DNA of 64,000 bases, taken from Dyella sp. RRB7 (GTDB lineage: Bacteria > Pseudomonadota > Gammaproteobacteria > Xanthomonadales > Rhodanobacteraceae). Shown piece after piece: positions 43,628 through 53,307 of the stretch. The position numbers and the translations under genes were made by a program. The notes beneath the pieces are model-generated. The model made no database searches. It saw only the letters and a program-made list of their open reading frames with translations, and had not been told where the DNA came from. The first letter of the stretch is position 1; each line of letters opens with the position of its first letter. The stretch is taken from contig NZ_JAKWJS010000003.1 of the NCBI RefSeq assembly GCF_022761115.1, forward strand, positions 124,001 through 188,000. Direction: 5' to 3'.

Positions 43628-43713
43628 GGATTTACGAGGTTTTTGAAGTTCCAAGTCTGGTCCGCAAAACAGGATTTGGTCCGCAGTTACCGTAGATCCC
43701 GATGTAAATGAAG

Positions 43714-43734
43714 GCCGCCGACAGGCGGCTTTTT
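43714..43734 (+). terminator. Intrinsic terminator right of attR
   Basis: GCCGCC-GACA-GGCGGC followed by TTTTTC. Works for plus-strand transcription entering from the element or the original tRNA locus. Confidence 0.8.
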
Positions 43735-43803
43735 CATTTCCGTCATCCCGCCAGGTGCGGTGGTTCTGGAGTACACGTACCCACGCGCAACCATCCGCCC
43801 AAG

Positions 43804-43834
43804 AAAAAGGCGCCAGTTACCCCGGCGCCTTTTT
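43804..43834 (-). terminator. Terminator of the old yellow enzyme gene
   Basis: AAAAAGGCGCC and GGCGCCTTTTT pair over 11 bp around a 9-nt loop, 22 nt past the stop of the minus-strand OYE gene; bidirectional. Confidence 0.85.
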
Positions 43835-43855
43835 CCGCGATATCGCAACGAAGCC

Positions 43856-44914
43856 TCAGGCAGCTTCGAGCGACGGATAGTCCGTATAGCCTTCGGCGCC
43901 CTTCGCGTAGAAGGTCTGCGGCACCCACGGGTTGAGCGGCGCATCGCGTTCGAGGCGCAGCGGCAGGTCGGGGTTCGAGATGAACAGCTTGCCGAAGGCG
44001 ACGGCATCGGCATCGCCGCGGTCGAGCAGTTGCTGGGCCGTCTCCTTGGTCAACGATTCATTGGCGACGTACGGGCCGCCGAAGAGCTTCTTGAGTTGCG
44101 GTCCGAGACTGTCCTCGCCGATGGCTTCGCGTGCGCAGATGAAGGCGATCTTGCGCTTGCCGAGTTCCCTGGCGACATAGCCGAACGTGGCGAGCGGGTC
44201 CGAATCGCCCATCGAATGGGCATCGCGGCGCGGTGCCAGGTGCATGCCCACGCGGTCGGCGCCCCATACCTCGATGCACGCATCGGTCACTTCGAGCATC
44301 AGGCGCGCGCGGTTCTCGATCGGGCCACCATAGATGTCGGTGCGCTTGTTGGTGCTGTCCTGGAGGAACTGGTCCAGCAGGTAGCCGTTCGCACCATGAA
44401 TCTCCACGCCGTCAAAGCCGGCGGCCTTCGCGTTTTCGGCGCCCTTCTTGTAGGCCGCGACGATGCCGCCGATTTCGCTGGTGTCGAGCGCGCGCGGGGT
44501 CACGTAGGGGCGCTCCGGGCGAACCAGGCTTACATGGCCCTGCGCCGCGATCGCGCTGGGCGCCACGGGCAATTCACCGTTGAGGAACATCGGGTCCGAG
44601 ATGCGGCCCACGTGCCACAGCTGCAGGAAGATCCGGCCACCGGCTTCATGCACCGCCTGCGTCACCAGCTTCCAGCCTTCGACTTGTTCGTCGGACCAGA
44701 TGCCTGGCGTGTCAGCATAGCCCACACCCTGCGGCGTGACCGAGGTCGCTTCGGACAGGATCAGTCCGGCCGACGCGCGTTCGCGGTAGTAGCTCGCCAT
44801 CAACGCGTTGGGCACGCGTTCCTCGCCGGCGCGCGAGCGCGTGAGCGGCGCCATGAACACGCGGTTCTTCAACGTCAGGTCGCCGATCTGGATAGGGTCG
44901 AAAAGATTTGCCAT
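43856..44914 (-). CDS. nemA: Old yellow enzyme, NemA-type alkene reductase
   Basis: 352-aa FMN enzyme. Starts MANLFDPIQIGDLTLKNRVF; active-site region includes FDGVEIHGANGYLLDQFL and QDSTNKRTDIYGG, characteristic of NemA/OYE. These enzymes reduce activated C=C bonds, maleimides and nitro groups with NADPH. It is preceded on the same strand, 50 nt away, by an ArsR-type regulator with a palindromic operator, which suggests induction by electrophiles. Confidence 0.94.
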   Translation of the reverse strand: MANLFDPIQIGDLTLKNRVFMAPLTRSRAGEERVPNALMASYYRERASAGLILSEATSVTPQGVGYADTPGIWSDEQVEGWKLVTQAVHEAGGRIFLQLWHVGRISDPMFLNGELPVAPSAIAAQGHVSLVRPERPYVTPRALDTSEIGGIVAAYKKGAENAKAAGFDGVEIHGANGYLLDQFLQDSTNKRTDIYGGPIENRARLMLEVTDACIEVWGADRVGMHLAPRRDAHSMGDSDPLATFGYVARELGKRKIAFICAREAIGEDSLGPQLKKLFGGPYVANESLTKETAQQLLDRGDADAVAFGKLFISNPDLPLRLERDAPLNPWVPQTFYAKGAEGYTDYPSLEAA

Positions 44915-44964
44915 GTGTCGTTTCCAGTGAATGCGGGGAAATACCCGGTCTCGCGAACAGCGCC

Positions 44965-45261
44965 TCAGAGGCCGGTGTTGATGTGTGCCAGGAAGGCCTG
45001 GATCACGTCTTCGTTACGCTTGAAATACACCCATTGCCCGATGTTGCGGGTCGTCACGAGTTCCGCGCGCTGCAACGTCGCCAGATGCGCCGACACGGTC
45101 GACTGCGACAGCCCGCAGCGACCATGGAGCTGACCCGCGCAGACGCCATTCGCAATCGGATGCGCCTGCTCCGGGAAATAGCGCTCAGGCTCCTTGAGCC
45201 ATTGCAGGATTTCCCGTCGGATCGGGTTTGCCAGTGCCTTGTGGATTGCGTCGATGTCCAT
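44965..45261 (-). CDS. ArsR-family regulator of nemA
   Basis: 98-aa winged-helix protein. HTH: CGLSQSTVSAHLATLQRAEL, then wing TTRNIGQWVYFKRN. Two cysteines, C41 and C49 (NGVCAGQLHGRC), flank the start of the recognition region; thiol-based sensing of quinones or other electrophiles is plausible, as in other ArsR proteins that control OYE-type reductases. The arsenic-type metal site is absent. It lies upstream of nemA in one transcription unit. Confidence 0.85.
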   Translation of the reverse strand: MDIDAIHKALANPIRREILQWLKEPERYFPEQAHPIANGVCAGQLHGRCGLSQSTVSAHLATLQRAELVTTRNIGQWVYFKRNEDVIQAFLAHINTGL

Positions 45262-45316
45262 GGAGGTCAGCCAAGCGCTCGGGGGCGATAGCGCATATCG
45301 TCAGGGTTCGAATTAT

Positions 45317-45336
45317 ATATCGTAAAAATACGATAT
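45317..45336. promoter_or_regulatory. Palindromic operator of the ArsR-nemA unit
   Basis: ATATCGTA-AAAA-TACGATAT, perfect 8-bp arms around a 4-nt centre, 56 nt upstream of the arsR start. It sits in an AT-rich patch that probably also contains the promoter. Confidence 0.8.
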
Positions 45337-45570
45337 GCACGCATGGATTGATCCGAAGCTCAGGCGATTTCGGCCAGGGACCGTCACGCGGTCAAGCCGG
45401 CCAGGTGCCCTCTATGGCGGACCGCATCGCCGGACGGCATTGGCGACAGATGGACGGCAGCCTCCCTGGCGTTGTCGTTGGAAACCCGGCAATGGCAATC
45501 ACTTGCTCCCAAGGGCATCTAGCCGGATGCTTGCGCCCTCGCCGCCGGCCGGCGCTGATGCGGACTGCCC

Positions 45571-46149
45571 ATGGAACTGCCGATTACCATGATCATCAAG
45601 GCGCTCTGGGTCCTGTTCGTGCTCTATTGGCTGTGGGGCTGGCGGAGGGTCAAGGGCGCCAGTCGCAGCGAGCCGTTGCTACCGCGCCTGTTCAAGTACT
45701 GGTTGCCCCTGGCGGTGGCTATCTGGCTGCTATTTCCCAGTGAGGAAGCCGAAGGCTGGATGATGACGGCGCGGATGTATCCGCATTCGCAGGCCATCGC
45801 CGTGCTTGGCATGCTGATGGTGATCGTCGGCATCGGTTTCGCCTGCTGGGCGCGCCACGTGATCGGCAGTAACTGGAGCTCGGAGGTCCAGGTAAAGCAG
45901 GACCATGAGCTGGTCGAGCGAGGGCCGTATGGCCTGGTGCGTCATCCGATCTATACAGGACTGCTGCTGGCCTTTCTCGGCACGGCGGTGGCTGTCGGCG
46001 AGTGGCATGGGCTGGTCGCCGTGGCCATCATCGCGGTGTCATTCTGGTTCAAGCTGCGGCTGGAAGAGCGCTGGATGCGTGAAAGCTTCGGCGAGACGTA
46101 CGTGAATTACATGCGCCGGGTGAAGGCCTTGATCCCCGGCGTGCTTTGA
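45571..46149 (+). CDS. Isoprenylcysteine carboxyl methyltransferase-family membrane protein
   Basis: 192 aa with about five membrane helices. The SAM-binding motif of the ICMT/PEMT family is visible as ERGPYGLVRHPIYTGLLL, followed near the C-terminus by LEERWMRESFGETYVNYMRR. The bacterial substrate is unknown. Start ATG 45571. It is monocistronic and ended by a strong terminator. Confidence 0.85.
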   Translation: MELPITMIIKALWVLFVLYWLWGWRRVKGASRSEPLLPRLFKYWLPLAVAIWLLFPSEEAEGWMMTARMYPHSQAIAVLGMLMVIVGIGFACWARHVIGSNWSSEVQVKQDHELVERGPYGLVRHPIYTGLLLAFLGTAVAVGEWHGLVAVAIIAVSFWFKLRLEERWMRESFGETYVNYMRRVKALIPGVL

Positions 46150-46205
46150 AACCCGCTGCCGCGTCGGTATCCGGGCGATGAAGCGATGCGTCGAACCCGC
46201 CATAA

Positions 46206-46232
46206 AAAAGCCCCGCACAGGGCGGGGCTTTT
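46206..46232 (+). terminator. Terminator after the ICMT-family gene
   Basis: AAAAGCCCCGC-ACAGG-GCGGGGCTTTT, an 11-bp perfect hairpin; bidirectional, shared with the convergent small gene at 46241. Confidence 0.9.
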
Positions 46233-46240
46233 GTCTTCCC

Positions 46241-46435
46241 TTACGCCGGAATGGCCAGCATGGGATTGAGGGCTGGAGTGGTATCGAGCCGGCTCCGATA
46301 GGTTGCCTCGGTCTCCTGATATAGACCCGACCATGGGTTCAACACATAACCGTCCCTGGGCTCATGAGAGACACGCCTGTCGTCATGTCCTTGCGCCGCG
46401 TTGGCAAACAGCGCATCAAGGGTCGTCGAATCCAT
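46241..46435 (-). CDS. Small hypothetical protein
   Basis: 64 aa, MDSTTLDALFANAAQGHDD...NPMLAIPA, acidic and without a hydrophobic segment. GAGGAG lies just upstream of ATG 46435, and the gene is followed by the shared terminator, which supports a real gene. Family not recognised. Confidence 0.55.
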   Translation of the reverse strand: MDSTTLDALFANAAQGHDDRRVSHEPRDGYVLNPWSGLYQETEATYRSRLDTTPALNPMLAIPA

Positions 46436-46640
46436 ATGCACTCCTCGTTTGTTCGTGGCGGGGAGTTCAGCCTATCGTGACGATTGTTGGCGACCAGTTA
46501 AAGGAATCGCCCTTTTCGGCCAACACGAAATTTATGAGTCTGGCTCGCTATCCGGCGACGCCAGGAATCCGCGCAAGGCATGACGGACGTCCATACCGCT
46601 TGAGACAGCTCGGCCGCCTGGCCAAGCACGACGCATCGCC

Positions 46641-48128
46641 TCAAGGGTTGAGGTCGTAGCGCAAGGTGGTCTGCACGCGCTGCCCCTGCCCGCGCAAATC
46701 CGTCAGCGCGATGTTCTGGCCCCACAGGTACTCGATGCCCAGCATGGCTCGCTGGCTGAACTGCCAGGCGAGATTGACCGATGCGAACTTGGTGCTCTTG
46801 GGCAGATCCTGATCGAGCTGCAAAGCGGAACCCGGACTGATGCGCAGGTAGCCATAGGATGCGCTGGAACTCAGCGAATCGGTCCAGCCATGCGTATAGC
46901 CGACACCCCAGCCGCGCGCCCTGATCGCCCGTAACTGGCCGCTATTGGTGAAGGCGGCATCCAACCCCAGGCCGGAAATGTCCTGCAGGAAATTGGCATA
47001 CCCTCTGCCACTGCTTACCCACCCCTGTGCGCTGTCACGCTCGAACACCTTGGTGCTGCCGGTCAATTGCGTTGCATAGGCGCTGGTGCGCACGGTCTTT
47101 CCGTCGGTCGAATCCTGCATGCCGAGATCGCGCAACAGGTTGGCCCACTGGACATGCCAGTCGGGCGCCTCCCAGCGTAGCCCCAAGGTGAAATCGGCCA
47201 GGCGCGAATATGGCGAAAAACCGTTGGTCGAGGTGATATCCGCATTGGGCTTCTCCATCGATAACGGCAAGGTCAGCGTGCCTGCTTCGGACTTGTAGAG
47301 CACCGGCGAGAAACGCAGCTGCGGGCCGTACTTGAAGGTAAACGAGTTAGGCCCTTCGTAGTCGAGCGTATTGGGGAATACGTCGATGTCGGTAAACGCA
47401 GAGATGTTGTAGCCGGCGAGCAAGGTGTAATGCTCGTTGTCCAGCTCGCCGTAGAAGTACTGCAGGTTGTACGGCATGTCACCGGTGCCGCTGCCGAAGA
47501 AGTTGTTCTTGTAGACCACCTTCAAGGTGCCGTAATCGGTATCGCGCCGGAAATCCATGCGGAAAATACTCTGCCTGGCGCTGAGGTTGGTCCGCCAGCC
47601 GCTGCCGTAGAACGGCTGTCCGCGCACGGGAATGGATGAAGGCACGAACAAATCCTGCGACCCCATGTAGGTGTTGTCGAGCATGGTGTCGAGCTGGGCC
47701 ACCAGGTCCAGCTTGAGAAGGTTGCCGGTATTGCCCAATGACACATAGCCTTCGGGCAACGGCTCGGCCACGCCCGCCGGCGCCGATGGCGGGCGATACG
47801 GCGCAGGCACCGCAGGCTGCGGTGCCGTCGCCGACGCCAGTGACGCGGCGGGCGTCTGCGGCGCGGCGACCGCCGCAGGTGTCGATGAGGCCGTCTTCTC
47901 CTGCGACGACGCCTTGGCTTCCAGCTCGTCGAGGCGCTGTTGCATCTTCTGCATCACCTGCTGCTGCGCCTGCATCTGTTGGCGCATCTGCAGGATCTGC
48001 GCTTTCAGGTCATCCGTTGAATCGGTCGACTGCGCCAACAACGCCTGTGTCGGCGCCAGCAGGGTGCAACCAAGGATAACGGCGCTCAAGGCATGCTTCC
48101 GACCTACCAGTCCTTGTCGTAGCCGCAT
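46641..48128 (-). CDS. DcaP-like outer-membrane porin
   Basis: 495 aa. Signal peptide (SAVILGCTLLAPTQALLAQ), then a coiled coil (LKAQILQMRQQMQAQQQVMQ, about residues 40-75), a Pro/Ala-rich linker, and a beta-barrel beginning EGYVSLGNTGNLLKLDLVAQ, ending QRVQTTLRYDLNP. This is the layout of DcaP trimeric porins, which take up dicarboxylates and other small negatively charged compounds. ATG 48128 has AGGAG 7 nt upstream. Confidence 0.85.
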   Translation of the reverse strand: MRLRQGLVGRKHALSAVILGCTLLAPTQALLAQSTDSTDDLKAQILQMRQQMQAQQQVMQKMQQRLDELEAKASSQEKTASSTPAAVAAPQTPAASLASATAPQPAVPAPYRPPSAPAGVAEPLPEGYVSLGNTGNLLKLDLVAQLDTMLDNTYMGSQDLFVPSSIPVRGQPFYGSGWRTNLSARQSIFRMDFRRDTDYGTLKVVYKNNFFGSGTGDMPYNLQYFYGELDNEHYTLLAGYNISAFTDIDVFPNTLDYEGPNSFTFKYGPQLRFSPVLYKSEAGTLTLPLSMEKPNADITSTNGFSPYSRLADFTLGLRWEAPDWHVQWANLLRDLGMQDSTDGKTVRTSAYATQLTGSTKVFERDSAQGWVSSGRGYANFLQDISGLGLDAAFTNSGQLRAIRARGWGVGYTHGWTDSLSSSASYGYLRISPGSALQLDQDLPKSTKFASVNLAWQFSQRAMLGIEYLWGQNIALTDLRGQGQRVQTTLRYDLNP

Positions 48129-48529
48129 CGGGTCACTCCTGTTTGAACAGCAACCGCCGGCCCCACCTGTCATGCTGCGCGCCAGTTGCCTTGTCCCATC
48201 AGCGTGGAACGTCGGCCATCTGGCACGGCTATAACCCGCTACGAGCGGGATTCGCTGCATGAAAACGGCCATTGCCCGCTAACGGCAAGACACTGAGATA
48301 CCACGGCTTTCCCTGCATCGATTAGAGCCGAGAATTTGTAGAAGTGCCGTGAACCCGCGGGGCACGTCAAGGCATCAAAATCGATGGCGGCGATGAGATC
48401 GATAACGCCAACACGAGAGCGCGACAAGCGTACGAATGCAGGCCTGTCCCGATGTTGCGCGCCATGCCCGTCGACGGAGTCGTCCCCTGCACGTCAACCG
48501 GCGGTACCGGCCAGGAACAGGCATGCGGA
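48129..48529. other. Non-coding region upstream of the porin gene
   Basis: No supported gene. Contains a hairpin CCCGCT-ACG-AGCGGG (48235-48249) about 110 nt upstream of the porin start, in what would be its leader or promoter region. Confidence 0.45.
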
Positions 48530-48556
48530 TAAAAAAGCCCAGCGTTTGCTGGGCTG
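48530..48556 (-). terminator. Terminator of tRNA-Arg
   Basis: On the minus strand AGCCCAGC-AAAC-GCTGGGCT followed by TTTTTT, 6 nt beyond the tRNA-Arg 3' end. Confidence 0.9.
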
Positions 48557-48561
48557 GAAAT

Positions 48562-48638
48562 TGGTGACCCCGGCGCGATTCGAACGCGCGACCTGCCGCT
48601 TAGGAGGCGACCGCTCTATCCAGCTGAGCTACGGGGCC
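48562..48638 (-). tRNA. tRNA-Arg (anticodon CCT)
   Basis: 77-nt tRNA. Acceptor GGCCCCG pairs with CGGGGTC (one G-U), D-loop AGCTCAGCTGGATAGAGC, anticodon loop CTCCTAA (CCT, reads AGG), T-loop GTTCGAATC, encoded CCA. Rare-codon Arg tRNA, no integrated element next to it here. Confidence 0.95.
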
Positions 48639-48939
48639 AGCCGCATAAGGATAGCGGGGACCTGGCCAAAGCGAAACCGAAAGGCCCAACCTGCCGCTCG
48701 ACCCACGACGCATCGCCGGCCTGCGCGCAGGACACCACCGGGCCATCGGCTGGGGGCCCAGTGACATGAGCACGTAAATATCGCCGCGCTTGTCTTTCTG
48801 GTTCCCCCGGAAGCGGCTACAGTCAACCTCGAAGGACGAGCCGTGGTCAGCCGGGTTGTCTGCAGCTTCCCGGTCGCCATGAACGCCTCGCCATCACCCA
48901 CCCGATGGATATCGTGTTGCAAGACTGGGGCCAGTGAAA
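48639..48939. other. 301-nt non-coding region before the DosP-like gene
   Basis: No supported gene or clear hairpin. It must contain the promoters for tRNA-Arg (minus) and the phosphodiesterase (plus). Confidence 0.45.
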
Positions 48940-51507
48940 ATGAGCGACTTGCACGCCGATCTTGACGCTATTCTCCGGCCCGCGCTGGAGCAGTCCAGCA
49001 TATCGGTTGTCCTTGTCGACGAAGCCAACAGGATCCTGTTTTTCAATCAGGCCGCCGAGCACCTGTGGGGCTACCGGCGCGACGAAGTGCTTGGCCAAGA
49101 CATGCAACTGCTGCTGCCGCCAGACCTGCACGTGACGCATGACGATTACGTGCGCAAGAACCGGGCCGGTGGCGAAAACCGGCTCGATGGCTCAACCCGC
49201 GAAGTGCTGATGGAGCACAGGGATGGCCGACAGCTATGGGCCTCGCTCTCCCTGTCGAAGGTCGACCTCGGCGGGCGTATCCACTACATGGCGTTCGCAC
49301 GTGATGTGTCGGCCGAAGTGGCCACGCGCGAGCAGAACCGATTGCTGCTGATGGCTGTCGACCACACCGACAAAGTGGTGTTCGTGCTCGACGAAGAACG
49401 ACGCATCGTCCAGACCAATCGCGCATTCACCAAGCTATTCGGCTATACGAAAAGCGAGGCGATCGGCAAGGTCCCCAGCCAGTTCCTCGCCAGCCCGAGG
49501 GCGGACGAGACCGCGCTGGCTCGCCTGCGCAGCAGTGCATGGGGCGCCACCCCGTTTCACGAGGAGATCCTGGCCGTGGACAAGCATGGCCGGGACGTGT
49601 GGCTGCAGGTTTCGGTCAACCCCGTTTTTGACGACGCGAATGGCCATCGGGTCAGAAACCTGGTGGTGGCCTTGTCCGACATCACCGAGGACCGACGGAT
49701 CCGGGATCTGGAACGGGACATGCTGGCGGCGCTGACCAGCAACCTGTCCTTCATGGAGCTGGGGGAATACCTGTGCCGGCGCATCGAGTTGATCACGCCC
49801 GGTGTCGTGGCGACGCTCACCCGCGTCGCCGATGGCCGGATCCATCACTGGGCCGCGCCCCATTTTTCGTCCGTCTACACCACGGCGCTGGATGGCATGC
49901 GCATCGGAGAGGGCGTAGCGAGTTGTGGCACCGCGGCCCACCGTGGTGAGCCGGTGATGGTCTACGACATCGACACCGACCCGCTGTGGGCATCCTATAA
50001 GCATTTCGTCCTGCCCCTTGGCCTGCATGCGTGCTGGTCGTATCCGGTCAAGCGACGCAATGGCAGTGTCGCCGCCACGTTTGCGTTTTACTTCCGCGAA
50101 GGCGGCACGCCCGATGTCTACCTGGAACGCATTGCCCACGCCAGCGTGCATTTGTGCGCGCTGGCGATAGAGCGTGAGGAGAACCGGCAGCGATTGACCC
50201 AATTGGTGCAGTTCGACACGCTGACGGGCTTGCCGAACCGGAACCAGTTGCACCACCTCATCGACGAACGGCTGACGTCCAGCGCCGCGCAAGGAATTTT
50301 CTTCTTCTGCATCGACGTGGATCGCTTCAAGGACATCAATGACACGCTAGGCCACGCGGCCGGCGATCGCGCGCTGGTGGCGATAGCCAATCGGATCCAG
50401 AAACATCTGGTGCCCGGTCAAATCCTTTGCCGGGCCGAAGGCGATCTGTTCGTCATCGTGGCGCCTGGCGGCGACGTCAACGGGGCATCGCTGATGGCTG
50501 AGCGCCTGCAAAATACCATCAGCGCGCCAATTGAAATCGACGGCCATCAGTTGAGCCTGTCGGCCAGCGTGGGTATCAGCCACTACCCTGGGGACGATGA
50601 TGGCCGGGACATTTTGCTGGCCAAGGCCAAGCAGGCCATGTACCAGGCCAAGAAATCCGGTGGCGGCGGCTATCGGTTCTTCGATTCCGAAATGAACCTG
50701 ATGGCCCATGACCGGCTGTTGATCGGTGCCGCACTCAAGCGCGCCATTGCCCATCGCGAGCTGTATATGTGTTACCAGCCGCAAGTACGCTCGGATACGG
50801 GCGAACTCTACGGCGTCGAGGCGCTGGTGCGTTGGCACGACGCCGAATTCGGCGAAATATCGCCCGAAAAACTTATCGGATTGGCGGAAGAGATCGGCGA
50901 AATCGAGCCTATCGGCCTATGGGCGCTGCACGAGGTTTGCCGACAAAGGGCCGCCTGGCGCGATGCCGGCGTGCCGGTACCGCTGGTGTCGGTGAACCTG
51001 TCGCCATTGAGCTTTCGCAACCGCGACCTGCCGACGTACATCGCGGGCCTGCTGCGCGACCATGACATGCCTGGGACCAGCCTGACCATCGAGATCACTG
51101 AAAGCGCAGCGATGACGCTAACCAGGGACATGCTGGAAATCGTGCACAAGATCCGCGCGCTGGGCGTCGGCCTATCGATGGACGATTTCGGCACGGGCTT
51201 TTCCAACCTGTCCAATCTCGCCAACCTGCCGGTCACCGAGATCAAGATCGATCGCAGCTTCATCGCTCAATGCCTGCAAGAAAGCCGCCTGCAGTCCTTG
51301 GTGATGGCGGTCATCGATATCGGCAAGAGCCTGGGCTTGACGGTCGTTGCCGAAGGCGTGGAAACCGAGGCGCAATGGGACTTGCTCAAGAAGCACCATT
51401 GCCCGGTCGTGCAGGGCTACTTTTTTTCCCGCCCGCTGGCTCCACGGGATATCCCTGCCTGGATTGATCACCGCAACAAGTCGCTCGCCCCGGGTCCGAT
51501 CGCCTGA
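48940..51507 (+). CDS. DosP-like haem-PAS c-di-GMP phosphodiesterase (PAS-PAS-GAF-GGDEF-EAL)
   Basis: 855 aa. Closely follows E. coli DosP along its length: PAS1 (1-125), PAS2 (about 130-250), GAF (about 265-415), GGDEF (about 430-580), EAL (about 595-845). PAS1 keeps the proximal haem His (H67, VTHDDY) and Arg87, but the position of DosP Met95 is Ser85 (RLDGSTREV). The GGDEF signature is degenerate (AEGDLF), so no cyclase activity is expected. EAL motifs are intact: GVEALVRW, DDFGTGFSNLSNL, EIKIDRSF, VVAEGVET. Predicted gas-sensing phosphodiesterase. ATG 48940 is used; GTG 48934 is an alternative. Confidence 0.9.
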   Translation: MSDLHADLDAILRPALEQSSISVVLVDEANRILFFNQAAEHLWGYRRDEVLGQDMQLLLPPDLHVTHDDYVRKNRAGGENRLDGSTREVLMEHRDGRQLWASLSLSKVDLGGRIHYMAFARDVSAEVATREQNRLLLMAVDHTDKVVFVLDEERRIVQTNRAFTKLFGYTKSEAIGKVPSQFLASPRADETALARLRSSAWGATPFHEEILAVDKHGRDVWLQVSVNPVFDDANGHRVRNLVVALSDITEDRRIRDLERDMLAALTSNLSFMELGEYLCRRIELITPGVVATLTRVADGRIHHWAAPHFSSVYTTALDGMRIGEGVASCGTAAHRGEPVMVYDIDTDPLWASYKHFVLPLGLHACWSYPVKRRNGSVAATFAFYFREGGTPDVYLERIAHASVHLCALAIEREENRQRLTQLVQFDTLTGLPNRNQLHHLIDERLTSSAAQGIFFFCIDVDRFKDINDTLGHAAGDRALVAIANRIQKHLVPGQILCRAEGDLFVIVAPGGDVNGASLMAERLQNTISAPIEIDGHQLSLSASVGISHYPGDDDGRDILLAKAKQAMYQAKKSGGGGYRFFDSEMNLMAHDRLLIGAALKRAIAHRELYMCYQPQVRSDTGELYGVEALVRWHDAEFGEISPEKLIGLAEEIGEIEPIGLWALHEVCRQRAAWRDAGVPVPLVSVNLSPLSFRNRDLPTYIAGLLRDHDMPGTSLTIEITESAAMTLTRDMLEIVHKIRALGVGLSMDDFGTGFSNLSNLANLPVTEIKIDRSFIAQCLQESRLQSLVMAVIDIGKSLGLTVVAEGVETEAQWDLLKKHHCPVVQGYFFSRPLAPRDIPAWIDHRNKSLAPGPIA

Positions 51508-51699
51508 CCGCCATGCGGGCAACCTGGCGGCGCATGGGAAAGGGGCACGTGGGGCATCGCCCGCGACATGGCCAACACCGGGGCAAACGGCTGAAATCCG
51601 CAGTGTAGCGCCCGCCGGCGCGATCCGGTTCCAGGGGACTGCTAGAATGACCGTTTACATCCCGGCGCCCTCCCCCGCGCCCCGGTCTTGGAGCCAAGC

Positions 51700-53235
51700 A
51701 TGTCCCATGAAATCCTCACCGCACTCGGTCTCGGCAGCACGCAGTCGGGTACGTACCTCGGCCAAGGCGAATGGTCCAAGACCATCGACGCCGGTACCCT
51801 GCAGCCGGTCAATCCGGCTACCGGCGAAGTGATCGCTTCGGTGCATGCCTCCAGTGCGGCGGACTACGACGTCATCGTCAAGCGTGCGCAGGAAGCGTTC
51901 AAGGTGTGGCGCACCACGCCGGCCCCGCGTCGCGGCGAAGCCGTGCGCCTGTGTGGCGAGGCGCTGCGCAAGCACAAGGATGCGCTCGGCTCGCTGGTCG
52001 CGCTGGAAATGGGCAAGATCAAGCCCGAGGGCGACGGCGAAGTGCAGGAGATGATCGACATCGCCGACTTCGCAGTGGGCCAGAGCCGCATGCTGTATGG
52101 CTATACCATGCACTCGGAGCGCCCGGGCCATCGCATGTACGACCAGTACCACCCGCTGGGCCTGGTCGGCATCATCAGCGCGTTCAACTTCCCGGTCGCG
52201 GTGTGGGCGTGGAATGCGTTCCTCGCTGCCATTGCCGGCGATATCTGCATCTGGAAGCCGTCGCCGAAGACCCCGCTGTCGGCCATCGCCACCATGAAGA
52301 TCGTCAACGAGGCGCTGAAGGAAGGCGGCTTCCCGGACATCTTCTTCCTGTTCAACGACGCCGGTGTCGAGCTGTCGCAGGCCTTCGTGGACGATCACCG
52401 CATTCCACTGATCAGCTTCACCGGCTCGACCAAGGTGGGCCGCCACGTGGGCGAGCGCGTGGCCAAGCGCATGGGCCGTTCGCTGCTGGAGCTGGGCGGC
52501 AACAACGCCATCATCCTGGACGAGAGCGCGGACCTGAAGCTGGCCATCCCGGCCATCGTGTTCGGCGCCGTCGGCACCGCCGGCCAGCGCTGCACCACCA
52601 CGCGCCGCCTGTTCGTGCACGAGTCGATCATCAAGGACGTCACCGACAAGCTGGTCACTGCCTACAAGCAGGTGGAAGGCAAGATCGGCGACCCGACCCT
52701 CGCCACCACGCTGATGGGCCCGCTCAACAGCAAGGAGGCCGTGCAGGCCTATCTGGCTGCGGTGGAGAAGGCCAAGGCCGCCGGCGGCAGCGTGCTCACC
52801 GGCGGCGCCGCGCTCAGCGACCGCCCCGGCAACTTCGTGCTGCCGACCATCGTCACCGGCGTGAAGAACAGCGACGAGGTGGTGCAGACGGAAACCTTCG
52901 CGCCGATCCTCTACGTGATGCCGTTCAAGACGCTGGACGAAGCCATCGAGCTGCAGAACAGCGTGCCGCAGGGCCTGTCCTCGGCCATCTTCACGCAGAA
53001 CCTGAAGTCGGCCGAGCAGTATCTGTCGGCGGCCGGCTCGGACTGCGGCATCGCCAACGTCAACATCGGCACCTCCGGTGCGGAAATCGGCGGCGCCTTC
53101 GGTGGCGAAAAGGAAACCGGCGGCGGCCGCGAGTCCGGCTCGGATGCGTGGAAGGTCTATATGCGTCGCCAGACCAACACCATCAACTACTCCAATTCGT
53201 TGCCGCTGGCGCAGGGCATCAAGTTCGATCTGTAA
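51700..53235 (+). CDS. amaB: ALDH7-family semialdehyde dehydrogenase (piperideine-6-carboxylate dehydrogenase-like)
   Basis: 511-aa NAD(P)-dependent aldehyde dehydrogenase with catalytic C298 (GTAGQRCTT), E265 (LELGGNNA) and N163 (FNFPVAVW). The sequence [20 protein letters not shown] near the C-terminus marks the antiquitin/ALDH7A1 group, which oxidises alpha-aminoadipate semialdehyde in lysine degradation. Start ATG 51700 with GGAG upstream. No other lysine-degradation gene is adjacent. Confidence 0.9.
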   Translation: MSHEILTALGLGSTQSGTYLGQGEWSKTIDAGTLQPVNPATGEVIASVHASSAADYDVIVKRAQEAFKVWRTTPAPRRGEAVRLCGEALRKHKDALGSLVALEMGKIKPEGDGEVQEMIDIADFAVGQSRMLYGYTMHSERPGHRMYDQYHPLGLVGIISAFNFPVAVWAWNAFLAAIAGDICIWKPSPKTPLSAIATMKIVNEALKEGGFPDIFFLFNDAGVELSQAFVDDHRIPLISFTGSTKVGRHVGERVAKRMGRSLLELGGNNAIILDESADLKLAIPAIVFGAVGTAGQRCTTTRRLFVHESIIKDVTDKLVTAYKQVEGKIGDPTLATTLMGPLNSKEAVQAYLAAVEKAKAAGGSVLTGGAALSDRPGNFVLPTIVTGVKNSDEVVQTETFAPILYVMPFKTLDEAIELQNSVPQGLSSAIFTQNLKSAEQYLSAAGSDCGIANVNIGTSGAEIGGAFGGEKETGGGRESGSDAWKVYMRRQTNTINYSNSLPLAQGIKFDL

Positions 53236-53307
53236 GACTGACGGCGGCCGGATTGGCTATGCCGGCCGCCTTTCTACACCGCTACGCTGCGCAGGACGTG
53301 CAACGCC

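Larger units (their letters stand above)
43358..43855. other. Non-coding right junction of the element
   Basis: Contains the right arm-like site (43546-43564), the degenerate att copy (43613-43627) and two terminators (43714-43734, 43804-43834). No supported gene. Confidence 0.6.
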
